From Balneolaceae bacterium (GTDB lineage: Bacteria; Bacteroidota; Rhodothermia; Balneolales; Balneolaceae): a stretch of DNA of 49,131 nucleotides. The DNA lies in contig JAASTO010000002.1 in the NCBI GenBank assembly GCA_021767245.1, positions 1-49,131 of the forward strand. The letters are read 5' to 3'. A model generated the notes under the pieces. It was not told the DNA's origin. It did no database searches and saw only the letters and a program-made list of their open reading frames with translations. The number at the start of each line of letters is the position of its first letter. Position 1 is the stretch's first letter. The position numbers and the translations under genes are program-made. Positions 28,007-36,242 of the stretch are shown here, piece by piece.

Positions 28007-29398
28007 TCACTTGACGTAAACCGTTTTGGCGTTCACAAACTCCCGAATTCCGTAGAGGCTCAACTCTCGCCCATAGCCTGATTGTTTGATCCCTCCAAAT
28101 GGTAATCTCGGGTCAGATTTCACAAATTCGTTGACAAAACAACAACCGGCTTCCAGCTGTGTCGCAGCGATCTGTTCTGCCCGCTTTACATCTTTTGAAA
28201 ATACGGCAGCTCCAAGACCGAAATTTGTATCATTGGCTGTTTTTATTGCCTCAGATTCATCCTTCACTTTGATGATGGCAGCTACCGGACCAAATAATTC
28301 CTCTTCATACGCCGGCATACCGGGCCCCACATTTTCAAGAATAGTTACAGGATAGAAGGCCCCTTTTCCATCCGGTTTCTCTCCACCAAGTGTGATCCGG
28401 GCTCCTTTTTCTACACTTTGTTGTACCTGATCGTGGAGTTCATCCCGAAGGTCTTTTCTGGCCTGTGGCCCAATATCGGTTCCATCCTCGAACGGATCGC
28501 CAACTTTTTTAGACTTCATGACGCGTGTGAATTCTTCCACGAACTCTTCATAAACATCTTCTACAACGATAAAACGCTTGGCGGCGATACAGCTTTGACC
28601 ACTGTTAATGAGCCGGGAAGTAGCACAGGTTTCTGCTGCTTGTTTGACATCAGCATCTTCCAGTATGATGTACGGGTCGCTGCCTCCAAGTTCCAGAACG
28701 GTTTTCTTGAGAACTTCTCCGGCTTGAGCGGCCACTGCTTTTCCGGCCCGTGTACTTCCGGTGAGCGTAACGGCAGCAATTCCCTCATGCTGTATCACTT
28801 CCTTCATCCCTGTTTTATCACGAACTATGGTCCTGAACAATTCCTTGGGAATACCTGCTTCATGAATGATCTTCTCGATCTCAAGTGCACAACCGGTAGT
28901 GTTTTCTGAATGCTTCAGGATGGCTCCGTTTCCGGCCATAAGTGCAGGAGCAGCAAATCGGAAAAGCTGCCAAAATGGGAAGTTCCATGGCATGATCGCA
29001 AGAATAACTCCAAGCGGATTGAAGGTGACATAGCTTTTGGAAGCATCCGTTTCGATCATATCGTCATCCAAAAATGAGGCGGCTTGGTCAGCATAATATT
29101 CACATACCCAGGCGCATTTTTCGGCTTCACCAACTCCCTGTGATAGGGGTTTCCCCATCTCCTTTGCCATCATTTCGGCCAGCTCATGCTTCCGCCCTTT
29201 CAGGATTTCTGCCACTTTCCTGAGATGTTCAGCTCTTTTTTCAAAGCTCTTGTTTTTCCATTCTTGTTGAGCTGAATTAGCTTTTTGGATGATGGAATCA
29301 ATTTCTTCCATCTCCATTTCCTGATACTCTTTGAGCGTTTTTCCGGTGGCAGGATCGATGGTCTTCATGATCAATTTGTTGTCTTTGATTTCTTTCAT
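28007..29398 (-). CDS. NAD(P)-dependent aldehyde dehydrogenase, succinate-semialdehyde type
   Basis: Oxidises an aldehyde to the acid. The 463-residue protein has Asn139 in MPWNFPFWQ, Glu236 in LELGGSDPYI, and the nucleophile Cys270 in NSGQSCIAAKR. This is the short Sad/YneI-like branch of succinate-semialdehyde dehydrogenases. I use ATG 29398; an in-frame TTG two codons upstream and an ATG ten codons in are alternatives. A class III aminotransferase lies 156 bases upstream in the same orientation, consistent with a GABA- or omega-amino-acid-degrading pair, but substrate specificity cannot be read from the sequence. Confidence 0.88.
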   Translation of the reverse strand: MKEIKDNKLIMKTIDPATGKTLKEYQEMEMEEIDSIIQKANSAQQEWKNKSFEKRAEHLRKVAEILKGRKHELAEMMAKEMGKPLSQGVGEAEKCAWVCEYYADQAASFLDDDMIETDASKSYVTFNPLGVILAIMPWNFPFWQLFRFAAPALMAGNGAILKHSENTTGCALEIEKIIHEAGIPKELFRTIVRDKTGMKEVIQHEGIAAVTLTGSTRAGKAVAAQAGEVLKKTVLELGGSDPYIILEDADVKQAAETCATSRLINSGQSCIAAKRFIVVEDVYEEFVEEFTRVMKSKKVGDPFEDGTDIGPQARKDLRDELHDQVQQSVEKGARITLGGEKPDGKGAFYPVTILENVGPGMPAYEEELFGPVAAIIKVKDESEAIKTANDTNFGLGAAVFSKDVKRAEQIAATQLEAGCCFVNEFVKSDPRLPFGGIKQSGYGRELSLYGIREFVNAKTVYVK

Positions 29399-29554
29399 AT
29401 TCAAACAGTTAGTGGAGTGTAGGAATTCCGAAACTACTTTACCACAAATTCAATTATACAGAAGAAGCTGAGTTAACCGATATGGGCAGATGGTTTTTTA
29501 ACTTACAAATTCATTACTGTAACGACCCACCATTTCGGTGTTATACATGTTCCA

Positions 29555-30733
29555 CTACAAATTATTTTCTATAGCTTTCAAAATGGTATCCAGCACTTCG
29601 TTGAGCAATTCATCCTCTATAATGAGCGGTGGAGCAAGGCGAACGAGGGTATTTGAATGAAGGGTCCAGCCAAGTAATATACCTTTGTCAAAGCACTCCT
29701 CAACGACGTTTTTGGTAAGTTCCCAGCTTTCCAGCTGCAAACCCAGCATGGCACCTTTACCGCGGACCTCCACAATTCCTTTCCCTTTTAGTTTTTTCTT
29801 AACGGTCTTCTCGATATCCAATGCCCGCTGCAGGTAATCTCCATCAAGCAGTTCCTTTAAATTGGCAAATGCCGCAGCCGCAGAAACAGGATGACCACCA
29901 AATGTTGTGACATGATTAAGTGGAGGATCGTACTTAAAGCTCTGGAATATTTCCTTTGAAGAAACAAACCCACCGATAGGCATACCTCCCCCCATCGCCT
30001 TAGCCATGCACAGTATATCCGGCACAACCTCATAATCCTGAAAGGCAAACAAGCTTCCGGTTCGCCCAAAACCACTTTGGATCTCATCAAAGATCAACAA
30101 AGCGCCGGCTTCATCACATCGTTTCCTAATCTCCTGCAGCCACTCTTTTTGAGCCGGAATGATACCTCCCTCCCCTTGAATCGGCTCCATGATGACCGCG
30201 GCAGTTTGTTTATCGATCAGGTTCAAATTCTTCCCTGAATTAAAATCCAGAAAATGCACATCCGGCAGTAACGGCAGGTATGGGTCGCGGTACACATCCC
30301 GCCCGGTTACACTTAAAGAGCCATGCGTATCGCCGTGATAGCTGTTTTTAAAACCAATAAGCTTGGTCCGGCCGGTGTATTTTTTTGCAAGCTTTAGTGC
30401 CCCTTCCGTAGCTTCAGTTCCGGAGTTAACCAAGTATATCTGCTCAAGTTTGTCCGGTAGATTTGACATTAACAGTTCTGCAAAATCAACCTGTGGCTTT
30501 TGCACTAACTCTCCATACACCATGACGTGCAAATGTTTATCCACTTGTTCGTGAATAGCATCCACTACCCTTGGATGCCTGTGCCCCAGGCTGCTTACAG
30601 CAATTCCGGATATAAAATCAGTGAAGCGTTTGCCATCGGTTGTGTATATGAACGGCCCTTCGGCGTGACTGACTTCCAGTCCCATGGGGGCCTCACTGGT
30701 TTGGGCTATATGGCGAAGAAATTTTTTCAGCAT
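29555..30733 (-). CDS. Class III PLP aminotransferase (acetylornithine/ornithine/omega-amino-acid type)
   Basis: Transfers an omega- or delta-amino group to 2-oxoglutarate. The 392-residue protein has the PLP phosphate site NSGTEATEGALKLAK (from residue 103), FKNSYHGDTHGSLSVTG, Asp216 in LLIFDEIQSGFGRTG and the Schiff-base Lys245 in CMAKAMGGGMPIGG. Family members include ArgD, RocD, GabT and lysine aminotransferases; the sequence does not decide between them. The adjacent semialdehyde dehydrogenase makes a GabT/GabD-like module attractive. Confidence 0.9.
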   Translation of the reverse strand: MLKKFLRHIAQTSEAPMGLEVSHAEGPFIYTTDGKRFTDFISGIAVSSLGHRHPRVVDAIHEQVDKHLHVMVYGELVQKPQVDFAELLMSNLPDKLEQIYLVNSGTEATEGALKLAKKYTGRTKLIGFKNSYHGDTHGSLSVTGRDVYRDPYLPLLPDVHFLDFNSGKNLNLIDKQTAAVIMEPIQGEGGIIPAQKEWLQEIRKRCDEAGALLIFDEIQSGFGRTGSLFAFQDYEVVPDILCMAKAMGGGMPIGGFVSSKEIFQSFKYDPPLNHVTTFGGHPVSAAAAFANLKELLDGDYLQRALDIEKTVKKKLKGKGIVEVRGKGAMLGLQLESWELTKNVVEECFDKGILLGWTLHSNTLVRLAPPLIIEDELLNEVLDTILKAIENNL

Positions 30734-30804
30734 GTAATTTCAGATCGAATGTTTTTCATGAGACATCTGTGACAAGGTAATAGTACAATAAATTATTGAA
30801 CGGC

Positions 30805-31422
30805 TTATCCCCACTCATCCAATAGTTTAAGGAATTCTTGCTGAATGGACTTCCCTCTATCCTTGGCATACCAGAGGTGAAGATTTTCAACCGCTGTTTT
30901 ATTTGGTACGTCAGGATCATTCTTTCCCTTCCAATACAACTCGTTAGCCTCAAATGGTCTTGGTCCCCATGTTCCCAATACTTTTCCCGATTCCTTTTCA
31001 ATTGCGATCAGTTTGGGAACTGAACGGGCTCCATTGGTCAGGAACCGGTCCATTACGTCCAGGTTTTGATCCCTTAATATCACCCTCAGGTCGATCTTAT
31101 CCGTTTCTTTCGCCATTTTATTGATGAAGGGCAGAGTTTGAGCCCCATCCCCACACCAGCCTTCGTTGATCACCAACCAAACCATATCACGGTCGATCTC
31201 TTTCAGTTTCTGCTTCAGCTCTTTGGTAAGCTTTCCGCGTCTATCCCACCGGTTCGATCGCTGCATGTACATTTTGGTATAATCCAGCATGTTAGGGCGA
31301 TTATCCTCATTGGTGGTACGATCCTCATCATATAGTTTTTGTATGAGTTCGTTAAACTCCTCATAGGTGTATGCGGAGTCCAGTAATTCATCAGAAATTA
31401 ATGTATTTGTAACATCTTGCAT
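30805..31422 (-). CDS. Thioredoxin-fold protein with a single active-site Cys
   Basis: The 205-residue protein without a signal peptide has a helical N-terminal region (1-75) and then a thioredoxin fold. The active-site position reads NEGWCGDGAQTLPFI: Cys90 is present, but the second Cys of C-x-x-C is missing. The cis-Pro loop GARSVPKLIAIE is intact. Related thioredoxin-family proteins with W-C-G-D are common in Bacteroidota and have no settled role; a monothiol reductase or bacillithiol/glutathione-linked activity is possible. It is divergent from the receiver-like gene, with 148 bases between, and lies 71 bases before the aminotransferase. Confidence 0.8.
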   Translation of the reverse strand: MQDVTNTLISDELLDSAYTYEEFNELIQKLYDEDRTTNEDNRPNMLDYTKMYMQRSNRWDRRGKLTKELKQKLKEIDRDMVWLVINEGWCGDGAQTLPFINKMAKETDKIDLRVILRDQNLDVMDRFLTNGARSVPKLIAIEKESGKVLGTWGPRPFEANELYWKGKNDPDVPNKTAVENLHLWYAKDRGKSIQQEFLKLLDEWG

Positions 31423-31570
31423 TTTCAGACCTCTTTTAATCAGACAGTAAGTTAAAAAAACCTCTTTTGAATAGTTATTGATTGAATAAATAAGCCCGAT
31501 CTGATAAGCGGATCATCTATTCAATGATCATTCAAACTGTTTGACTAGTTACTAACAAAACCAAAGCGTT

Positions 31571-32008
31571 ATGAAAAGGTTAAAATCGTGTTTAGTGATG
31601 AGTAAGGATGTAATTACCCAGCATGAAATAGCACAAATGCTATCTGATCTGAATATTGAGGTCATATATTACGCTGATTCCCTGGAAGAGACTTTAGATA
31701 TATTAACCGAACATCAACCAACACACGCTTTCCTGGACCTGGAATTTGAGACCACCTTTTCAAGTACCTTCATCACTAAGGTAAATAAGGTTTCAAAAAC
31801 AATGATCACCCTCATTAAGATCAGAGGAACAAAAAACTCTTCTGAGCTTAAGCTTAATATCAAAGGCAAGGTTAACATACTCGAGAAACCTGTGACTATC
31901 ACCTTATTGAATGATATTGTTCATCCCGAACTTAGCTTTGGTGCTCTGCTTGCAGAGGCTGAGTCACAACTCAGAGAAGAAGGCTACTGGCAATCCATGT
32001 CAGCATAA
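31571..32008 (+). CDS. Degenerate response-regulator receiver domain protein
   Basis: A stand-alone 145-residue protein with receiver-like alternation of strands and helices. Asp56 in HAFLDLEFE sits where phosphorylation is expected, and Lys106-Pro107 in ILEKPV matches the conserved Lys-Pro. The acidic pair after strand 1 is reduced to S-K-D (residues 11-13), so Mg2+ binding and phosphotransfer may be impaired. There is no output domain and no histidine kinase nearby. The last 38 bases overlap the 3' end of the convergent UbiA gene. The family call is moderately secure; the function is unknown. Confidence 0.65.
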   Translation: MKRLKSCLVMSKDVITQHEIAQMLSDLNIEVIYYADSLEETLDILTEHQPTHAFLDLEFETTFSSTFITKVNKVSKTMITLIKIRGTKNSSELKLNIKGKVNILEKPVTITLLNDIVHPELSFGALLAEAESQLREEGYWQSMSA

Positions 32009-32831
32009 AGAGGACAAAGGATAGTGAGGCCATAAATTTGACCCGCATTACAAGTGGGTATTCATGCTCTTTCCCTTTCAGAGACCATATCTGATATAAT
32101 ATAGCCACGTAAGCTATTAGACCAACAACTCCAAAGATATATCCGCCAGATCCCCTTGCGATAACCAATGAGTAAGATAAAATGACGGTGCCTAATGGGA
32201 ACAATATGGCAAACAACCACTTTACCCCCTGCAATCCAAATCTGGAGGCAAAGGTATGGTCCCCACGTTTCATGTCCTCTTCCGATTGATATATCTGAGA
32301 AACCGGATATAAACTAAGTACCAGGCAAGCCACTCCCAAGGCCGTGACATCTTCGAACCAGGTGATCGGATAACCACCGGCTGCCAGAAAACCCATAAAA
32401 AATGAATTGGTCCCGGTACTGATCCCGATCGCAACGAGGCTTAAAACCGGCTTACCTTTCCAGCGGGAGAGTGGCGATGAATACAACCAGAAGAACAGCA
32501 TGCTGATGGCATAGATGATCACATAATTCCAGCCAACGTAAAAAGCCCATATCAGCCCTACATACTGCATTACCATAGATGCAGGCCACATCCACCTCCT
32601 CATTTTTGGAGGAGATTTCAGCCCACCAATAGGCCCTTCATCCTTGTCCCACCAGGAATTATAGGCCGTGGCTCCACCAAACAATAGTACATGCACATTA
32701 AGAAACTGCAGCCAGTACCGTGTCCAGTTCACATTATCTACCATCAACCCGGCAAGGATATATCCTCCCGAAAGGATCAGAAACTGATAATGCAACCTAA
32801 GATGAATGATAAAATCCCGAAGTTGTTTCAA
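31971..32831 (-). CDS. UbiA-superfamily prenyltransferase
   Basis: Integral membrane protein of 286 residues with about eight to nine helices. The first Asp-rich motif is N58-x3-D62-x-D64 in TAYNSWWDKDEGP; the second is QIYQSEEDMKRGDHTFASRFG. These bind the prenyl diphosphate through Mg2+. The acceptor could be a quinone ring, chlorophyll-like ring, heme or a carotenoid; the family alone does not say. A lycopene cyclase lies 2.2 kb away, so a carotenoid-linked role is possible but unproven. It overlaps the receiver gene tail-to-tail and is divergent from the 3-methyladenine-glycosylase-labelled gene. Confidence 0.88.
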   Translation of the reverse strand: MKQLRDFIIHLRLHYQFLILSGGYILAGLMVDNVNWTRYWLQFLNVHVLLFGGATAYNSWWDKDEGPIGGLKSPPKMRRWMWPASMVMQYVGLIWAFYVGWNYVIIYAISMLFFWLYSSPLSRWKGKPVLSLVAIGISTGTNSFFMGFLAAGGYPITWFEDVTALGVACLVLSLYPVSQIYQSEEDMKRGDHTFASRFGLQGVKWLFAILFPLGTVILSYSLVIARGSGGYIFGVVGLIAYVAILYQIWSLKGKEHEYPLVMRVKFMASLSFVLFMLTWIASSLLL

Positions 32832-32904
32832 AGTTGTGCTGCCTTTATGATCAAATACGTTGAGTTTCCACTGAATCTAAACTTTCAATTTTAAAACACG
32901 AATT

Positions 32905-32936
32905 TTTATTTCAACGGTATTCATTCCGTATCTTTG
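32905..32936 (+). promoter_or_regulatory. Possible Bacteroidota-type promoter abutting the next ATG
   Basis: TATCTTTG (32929-32936) matches the -7 pattern TAnnTTTG exactly, and TTTA (32905-32908) sits 20 bases upstream where TTTG is expected. Transcription would start at about the ATG at 32941, giving a leaderless or nearly leaderless mRNA. Chance matches are likely in AT-rich DNA. Confidence 0.3.
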
Positions 32937-32940
32937 AGGC

Positions 32941-33840
32941 ATGCTTACTGATATCACTGACATCCAAAACTCAATAACCATTCCCGAATCAAAGTGGCTA
33001 ACTGAAAAGGAAGCTCATGAAGATCGTGTGGATGAGTTATTGAACGACTATCTGGCAGCCCGATCCCGGCAGGAAAAGAATCCGGTCATGGATTTTCTGT
33101 TTGAATATTACGCCTTTCGCCCTTCCAATCTCAGAAAGTGGTCACCTGGAATTGGGGTGAACCTACCCTTTTCTGATTTTGATAAGCTTCCGGAGATCTC
33201 AGAGATCACAACAAATGATGGGATTGCTTTTGTAGATCCCAATTTATTCCCTGAAAAACGCATCTCATCTTTAAAATGGATGTTAACTATGTTGAAGAAT
33301 ACCCAGCAAAGCCGACCTTCCTTTGGCTGCTTTGGCATGCACGAATGGGCCATGGTTTATAAAACAGACCGTCCACGCCACGATCAGTTACCCATGCGTA
33401 TGGAGCCGGATGAACTGGCGGAGTTTGTGGAATCACGTCCCCTGCTGTGCACACACTTTGATGCCTTTAGGTTCTTCACCAATCCGGCAAAACCCATGAA
33501 TAAATTTGAATTATCCCGGGAGAGATTTCACGAGACTGAGCAGCCCGGGTGCATACATTCCAACATGGATCTTTACAAGTGGGCGTTTAAGATGCATCCT
33601 TGGATACCAAGCTCACTCATACTTGAAGCCTTTGAACTGGCGATCGAGGCCCGGTACATCGATATGCAGGCAAGTCCTTACGACATGCGTGAACAGGGTA
33701 TGGAGCCTATCAAAATTGAAACGGACTTCGGTCGCAGGGAATACAAACAAAAGCAAGAAATGATCTTTGAAAAAGGCCTGCCTATCCGAGCCAGGATCAT
33801 CGAACACATACAGAATTTACTGACATGGGTAGAAGAATGA
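32941..33840 (+). CDS. Conserved protein of a family often labelled 3-methyladenine DNA glycosylase
   Basis: A 299-residue soluble protein with several strikingly conserved-looking blocks: PVMDFLFEYYAFRPSNLRKWSPG (residues about 48-70), SFGCFGMHEWAMVYK, LCTHFDAFRFFT, EQPGCIHSNMDLYKWAFK and DMQASPYDMREQG. I recognise this layout from actinobacterial and Bacteroidota proteins annotated as 3-methyladenine DNA glycosylase, but I see no helix-hairpin-helix or other accepted glycosylase motif, so I treat that name as unproven. The many conserved His, Cys, Asp and Trp residues suggest an enzyme with a buried metal or cofactor site. ATG at 32941. Confidence 0.75.
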   Translation: MLTDITDIQNSITIPESKWLTEKEAHEDRVDELLNDYLAARSRQEKNPVMDFLFEYYAFRPSNLRKWSPGIGVNLPFSDFDKLPEISEITTNDGIAFVDPNLFPEKRISSLKWMLTMLKNTQQSRPSFGCFGMHEWAMVYKTDRPRHDQLPMRMEPDELAEFVESRPLLCTHFDAFRFFTNPAKPMNKFELSRERFHETEQPGCIHSNMDLYKWAFKMHPWIPSSLILEAFELAIEARYIDMQASPYDMREQGMEPIKIETDFGRREYKQKQEMIFEKGLPIRARIIEHIQNLLTWVEE

Positions 33841-33866
33841 TTTCTCTGCATTTCTGAAAGACCTTC

Positions 33867-33884
33867 GCCCAAATTTGGCTTTTA
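33867..33884. terminator. Weak hairpin between convergent genes
   Basis: GCCCAAATTTGGC (33867-33879) contains a palindromic core CCAAATTTGG and is followed by TTTTAATTT. The stem is short and AT-rich in its centre. It lies between the plus-strand conserved gene and the minus-strand threonine aldolase. Confidence 0.3.
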
Positions 33885-33903
33885 ATTTCGGACCTTAACT
33901 TCC

Positions 33904-34926
33904 TCAGGCATCTCCGATCTCAGCCAGGGCTTGCTTTACGACTTTCACATCCTCATCCGTGATCTCAAAGTGGAACGTAGCCCTGATCGTATTAGGACCG
34001 AATGGGATCATCTGAATTCCTTTTTGATGAAGTTTCTCGATCACCTTTTCAGCCGGTTCCTTCACCGTATCAAACAGCAGGATATTGGTTTGTAAGGTAT
34101 TCATATCAACCGCCAGGAATTTACTGTCAAATATGACCTGTCCCACTTCTTTAGCCCGTCGGTGATCATCTTTCAGTTTTGCCCAGTTATTCTCAAGAGC
34201 GTAATCGGCAGCCGCTGCAAGAAGCCCCACCTGTCGCATACCTCCGCCCCACATCTTACGATACCGTCTTGCTTTGGCAATTCGCTCTTTAGAAGACAGC
34301 AACATGGAGCCTACCGGGGCACCCAATCCTTTAGAAAAACAAACAGAAATGGTATCAGCGATCTCACCAAAAAATTCCGGCTCAATTTCTGTTTCTGTGA
34401 TCGCATTCCAAATCCGGGCACCATCCAGATGAACGAGTAAGTTTTCAGCATCCGCAAAAGTTTTGATCTCCCGCAGTTCTTCTTTTGTATAACATACCCC
34501 ACCGCCTTTATTCGTTGTATTTTCTAAACTGATCACCCGCGTTCTCGGCTCCCAGTCGAAATGACCTCTTTTTGTATGCTCAAGCAGAGTGGTATTCAGT
34601 TTGCCGTTCTTCCCGGGAAGAGTACGCACCTGTACACCCGATAAAACGGAAGCTGCCCCGGTCTCATAATTAAAAATATGCCCTTTCTCATCAATGAGGA
34701 TCTCATCCCCCGGTTCGGTAAGGACCTTGACACCCAGCTGGTTGCTCATCGTGCCACTGGGAACGTATAATCCGGCTTCCATACCAAACAACCCGGCTAC
34801 CTTATCCTGAAATTTATTTACAGTTTCATCTTCACCGAACACATCATCTCCCACTTTTGCACGCATCATTGCATCAAGCATTTCCTGGGTTGGTCGGGTT
34901 ATAGTATCACTGCGCAGATCGATCAT
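33904..34926 (-). CDS. ltaE: Low-specificity L-threonine aldolase
   Basis: PLP enzyme that splits threonine or allo-threonine to glycine and acetaldehyde. The 340-residue protein starts MIDLRSDTITRPTQEML, the family N-terminus, and has VGDDVFGEDETV, the cofactor Asp168 in VHLDGARIWN and the Schiff-base Lys199 in VCFSKGLGAPVGS. I use ATG 34926; a TTG seven codons upstream adds only a Lys/Asn-rich stub. It is divergent from lycopene cyclase, with 140 bases between them. Confidence 0.94.
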   Translation of the reverse strand: MIDLRSDTITRPTQEMLDAMMRAKVGDDVFGEDETVNKFQDKVAGLFGMEAGLYVPSGTMSNQLGVKVLTEPGDEILIDEKGHIFNYETGAASVLSGVQVRTLPGKNGKLNTTLLEHTKRGHFDWEPRTRVISLENTTNKGGGVCYTKEELREIKTFADAENLLVHLDGARIWNAITETEIEPEFFGEIADTISVCFSKGLGAPVGSMLLSSKERIAKARRYRKMWGGGMRQVGLLAAAADYALENNWAKLKDDHRRAKEVGQVIFDSKFLAVDMNTLQTNILLFDTVKEPAEKVIEKLHQKGIQMIPFGPNTIRATFHFEITDEDVKVVKQALAEIGDA

Positions 34927-35066
34927 ATTCTTATTTTGCTTTTTCAATTTGTTGAAATATAATCAATACCTGTTGCTTTAATAAAAATTGCTCGCCGCTG
35001 AAACGATAAAATTCGAAAAACTCTTTCAGTCCGACCATCACAGATAAACCTCAGTCCAGCTAAAAT

Positions 35067-36221
35067 TTGAATATAGAAGCCAAATACGATCTCATCATTG
35101 CAGGCGGTGGTTTATCAGGTTTGAGTCTGGCCTGGTATCTCTCAAAAGGAGGCTATGAAGGTGAGGTACTCGTCGTGGACTCAACTTTTGCGCCGGCAAA
35201 CGATAAAACATGGTGCTTCTGGACTCAGAGCGAACCTCCCTTCAAAGAGATCATATACAAAAAGTGGAATAAAAGCTGGGTATCTGTTCTCGATTATAGC
35301 ACCTTCAGGTATATGCACACTTACTCCTATTACTGTATCCGAAGCGGTGACTTCCGTGAACATGTACTTAGGGAACTCAAACATCTCAAAAACTTTACCT
35401 TACTTGAGGAAGATATCCTCGATCTTTCATCCAATAAAAGTAAGGCGTCACTGATCACAAAGAACGGCGATACCTATCTGGCAAACTATATCTTTCAAAG
35501 TATTCTGAAGCCCCGTGACCTCAATGAAAAGGATATCAAATATCCATTAAAGCAACATTTTTTGGGTTGGGAGATCAAAACCACTGAAGACATCTTCGAT
35601 CCGGAAACATTCACCATTATGGATTTCGATGAAGAATTTAGTCCGGGAGTCGGGTTCATGTACGTGCTGCCTTTCACCCAGCAAAAAGCACTGATCGAAT
35701 TCACGGTTTTTTCTAAAGAATTACTTGAGAAAAAGGTTTACAAGAAAAAGATCAAACACTATCTCTATCATAATTTCGGAATTGATGAGAATCATTATGA
35801 GATCACCCGGAAGGAGTTTGGTGTGATACCCATGGAAGACCGTCCGCACCTGCCGTATTATGAACAGAACATTATAAACCTGGGCAGCGTGGGCGGGCAA
35901 ACCAAACCCAGTACGGGATATACCTTTTCACGAATTCAGCAATACACCAAACAAGTAGCACAGGAACTGATCGATGGAAAGTCACCGTCACCTCCCGATC
36001 CTTCAAAATTCAAATACCGGTATTACGATCTGCTGTTGCTACATATTCTCTCAAACTCTACAGAAGAGAGTTTGAGAGTATTCAGGTCACTCTTCCGAAA
36101 TAATCACTTTGACGAGATCCTGGCGTTTCTGGCTGAAAATACCAACTTTAAGCAAGATCTGAAGATCATGTCATCGGTTCCATATACTCCATTCTTCAAA
36201 GCTATTTGGCAAAATCTCTGA
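35067..36221 (+). CDS. crtY: Lycopene beta-cyclase, CrtY type
   Basis: Flavoprotein that closes the ends of lycopene to beta-ionone rings. The 384-residue protein opens with the dinucleotide-binding fold DLIIAGGGLSGLSLAWYL (residues 8-25). It then has the cyclase signatures NDKTWCFWTQSEPP, HFLGWEIKTTEDIF, FMYVLPFTQQKALIEFT, GVIPMEDRPH and GSVGGQTKPSTGYTFSRIQ. The start is a TTG at 35067 with no upstream ATG in frame. No other carotenoid gene (crtB, crtI, crtZ) is in the window. It indicates a cyclised-carotenoid pigment and possibly retinal for a rhodopsin elsewhere in the genome. Confidence 0.93.
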   Translation: MNIEAKYDLIIAGGGLSGLSLAWYLSKGGYEGEVLVVDSTFAPANDKTWCFWTQSEPPFKEIIYKKWNKSWVSVLDYSTFRYMHTYSYYCIRSGDFREHVLRELKHLKNFTLLEEDILDLSSNKSKASLITKNGDTYLANYIFQSILKPRDLNEKDIKYPLKQHFLGWEIKTTEDIFDPETFTIMDFDEEFSPGVGFMYVLPFTQQKALIEFTVFSKELLEKKVYKKKIKHYLYHNFGIDENHYEITRKEFGVIPMEDRPHLPYYEQNIINLGSVGGQTKPSTGYTFSRIQQYTKQVAQELIDGKSPSPPDPSKFKYRYYDLLLLHILSNSTEESLRVFRSLFRNNHFDEILAFLAENTNFKQDLKIMSSVPYTPFFKAIWQNL

Positions 36222-36242
36222 CCCTCACTTATGACTTACGGT

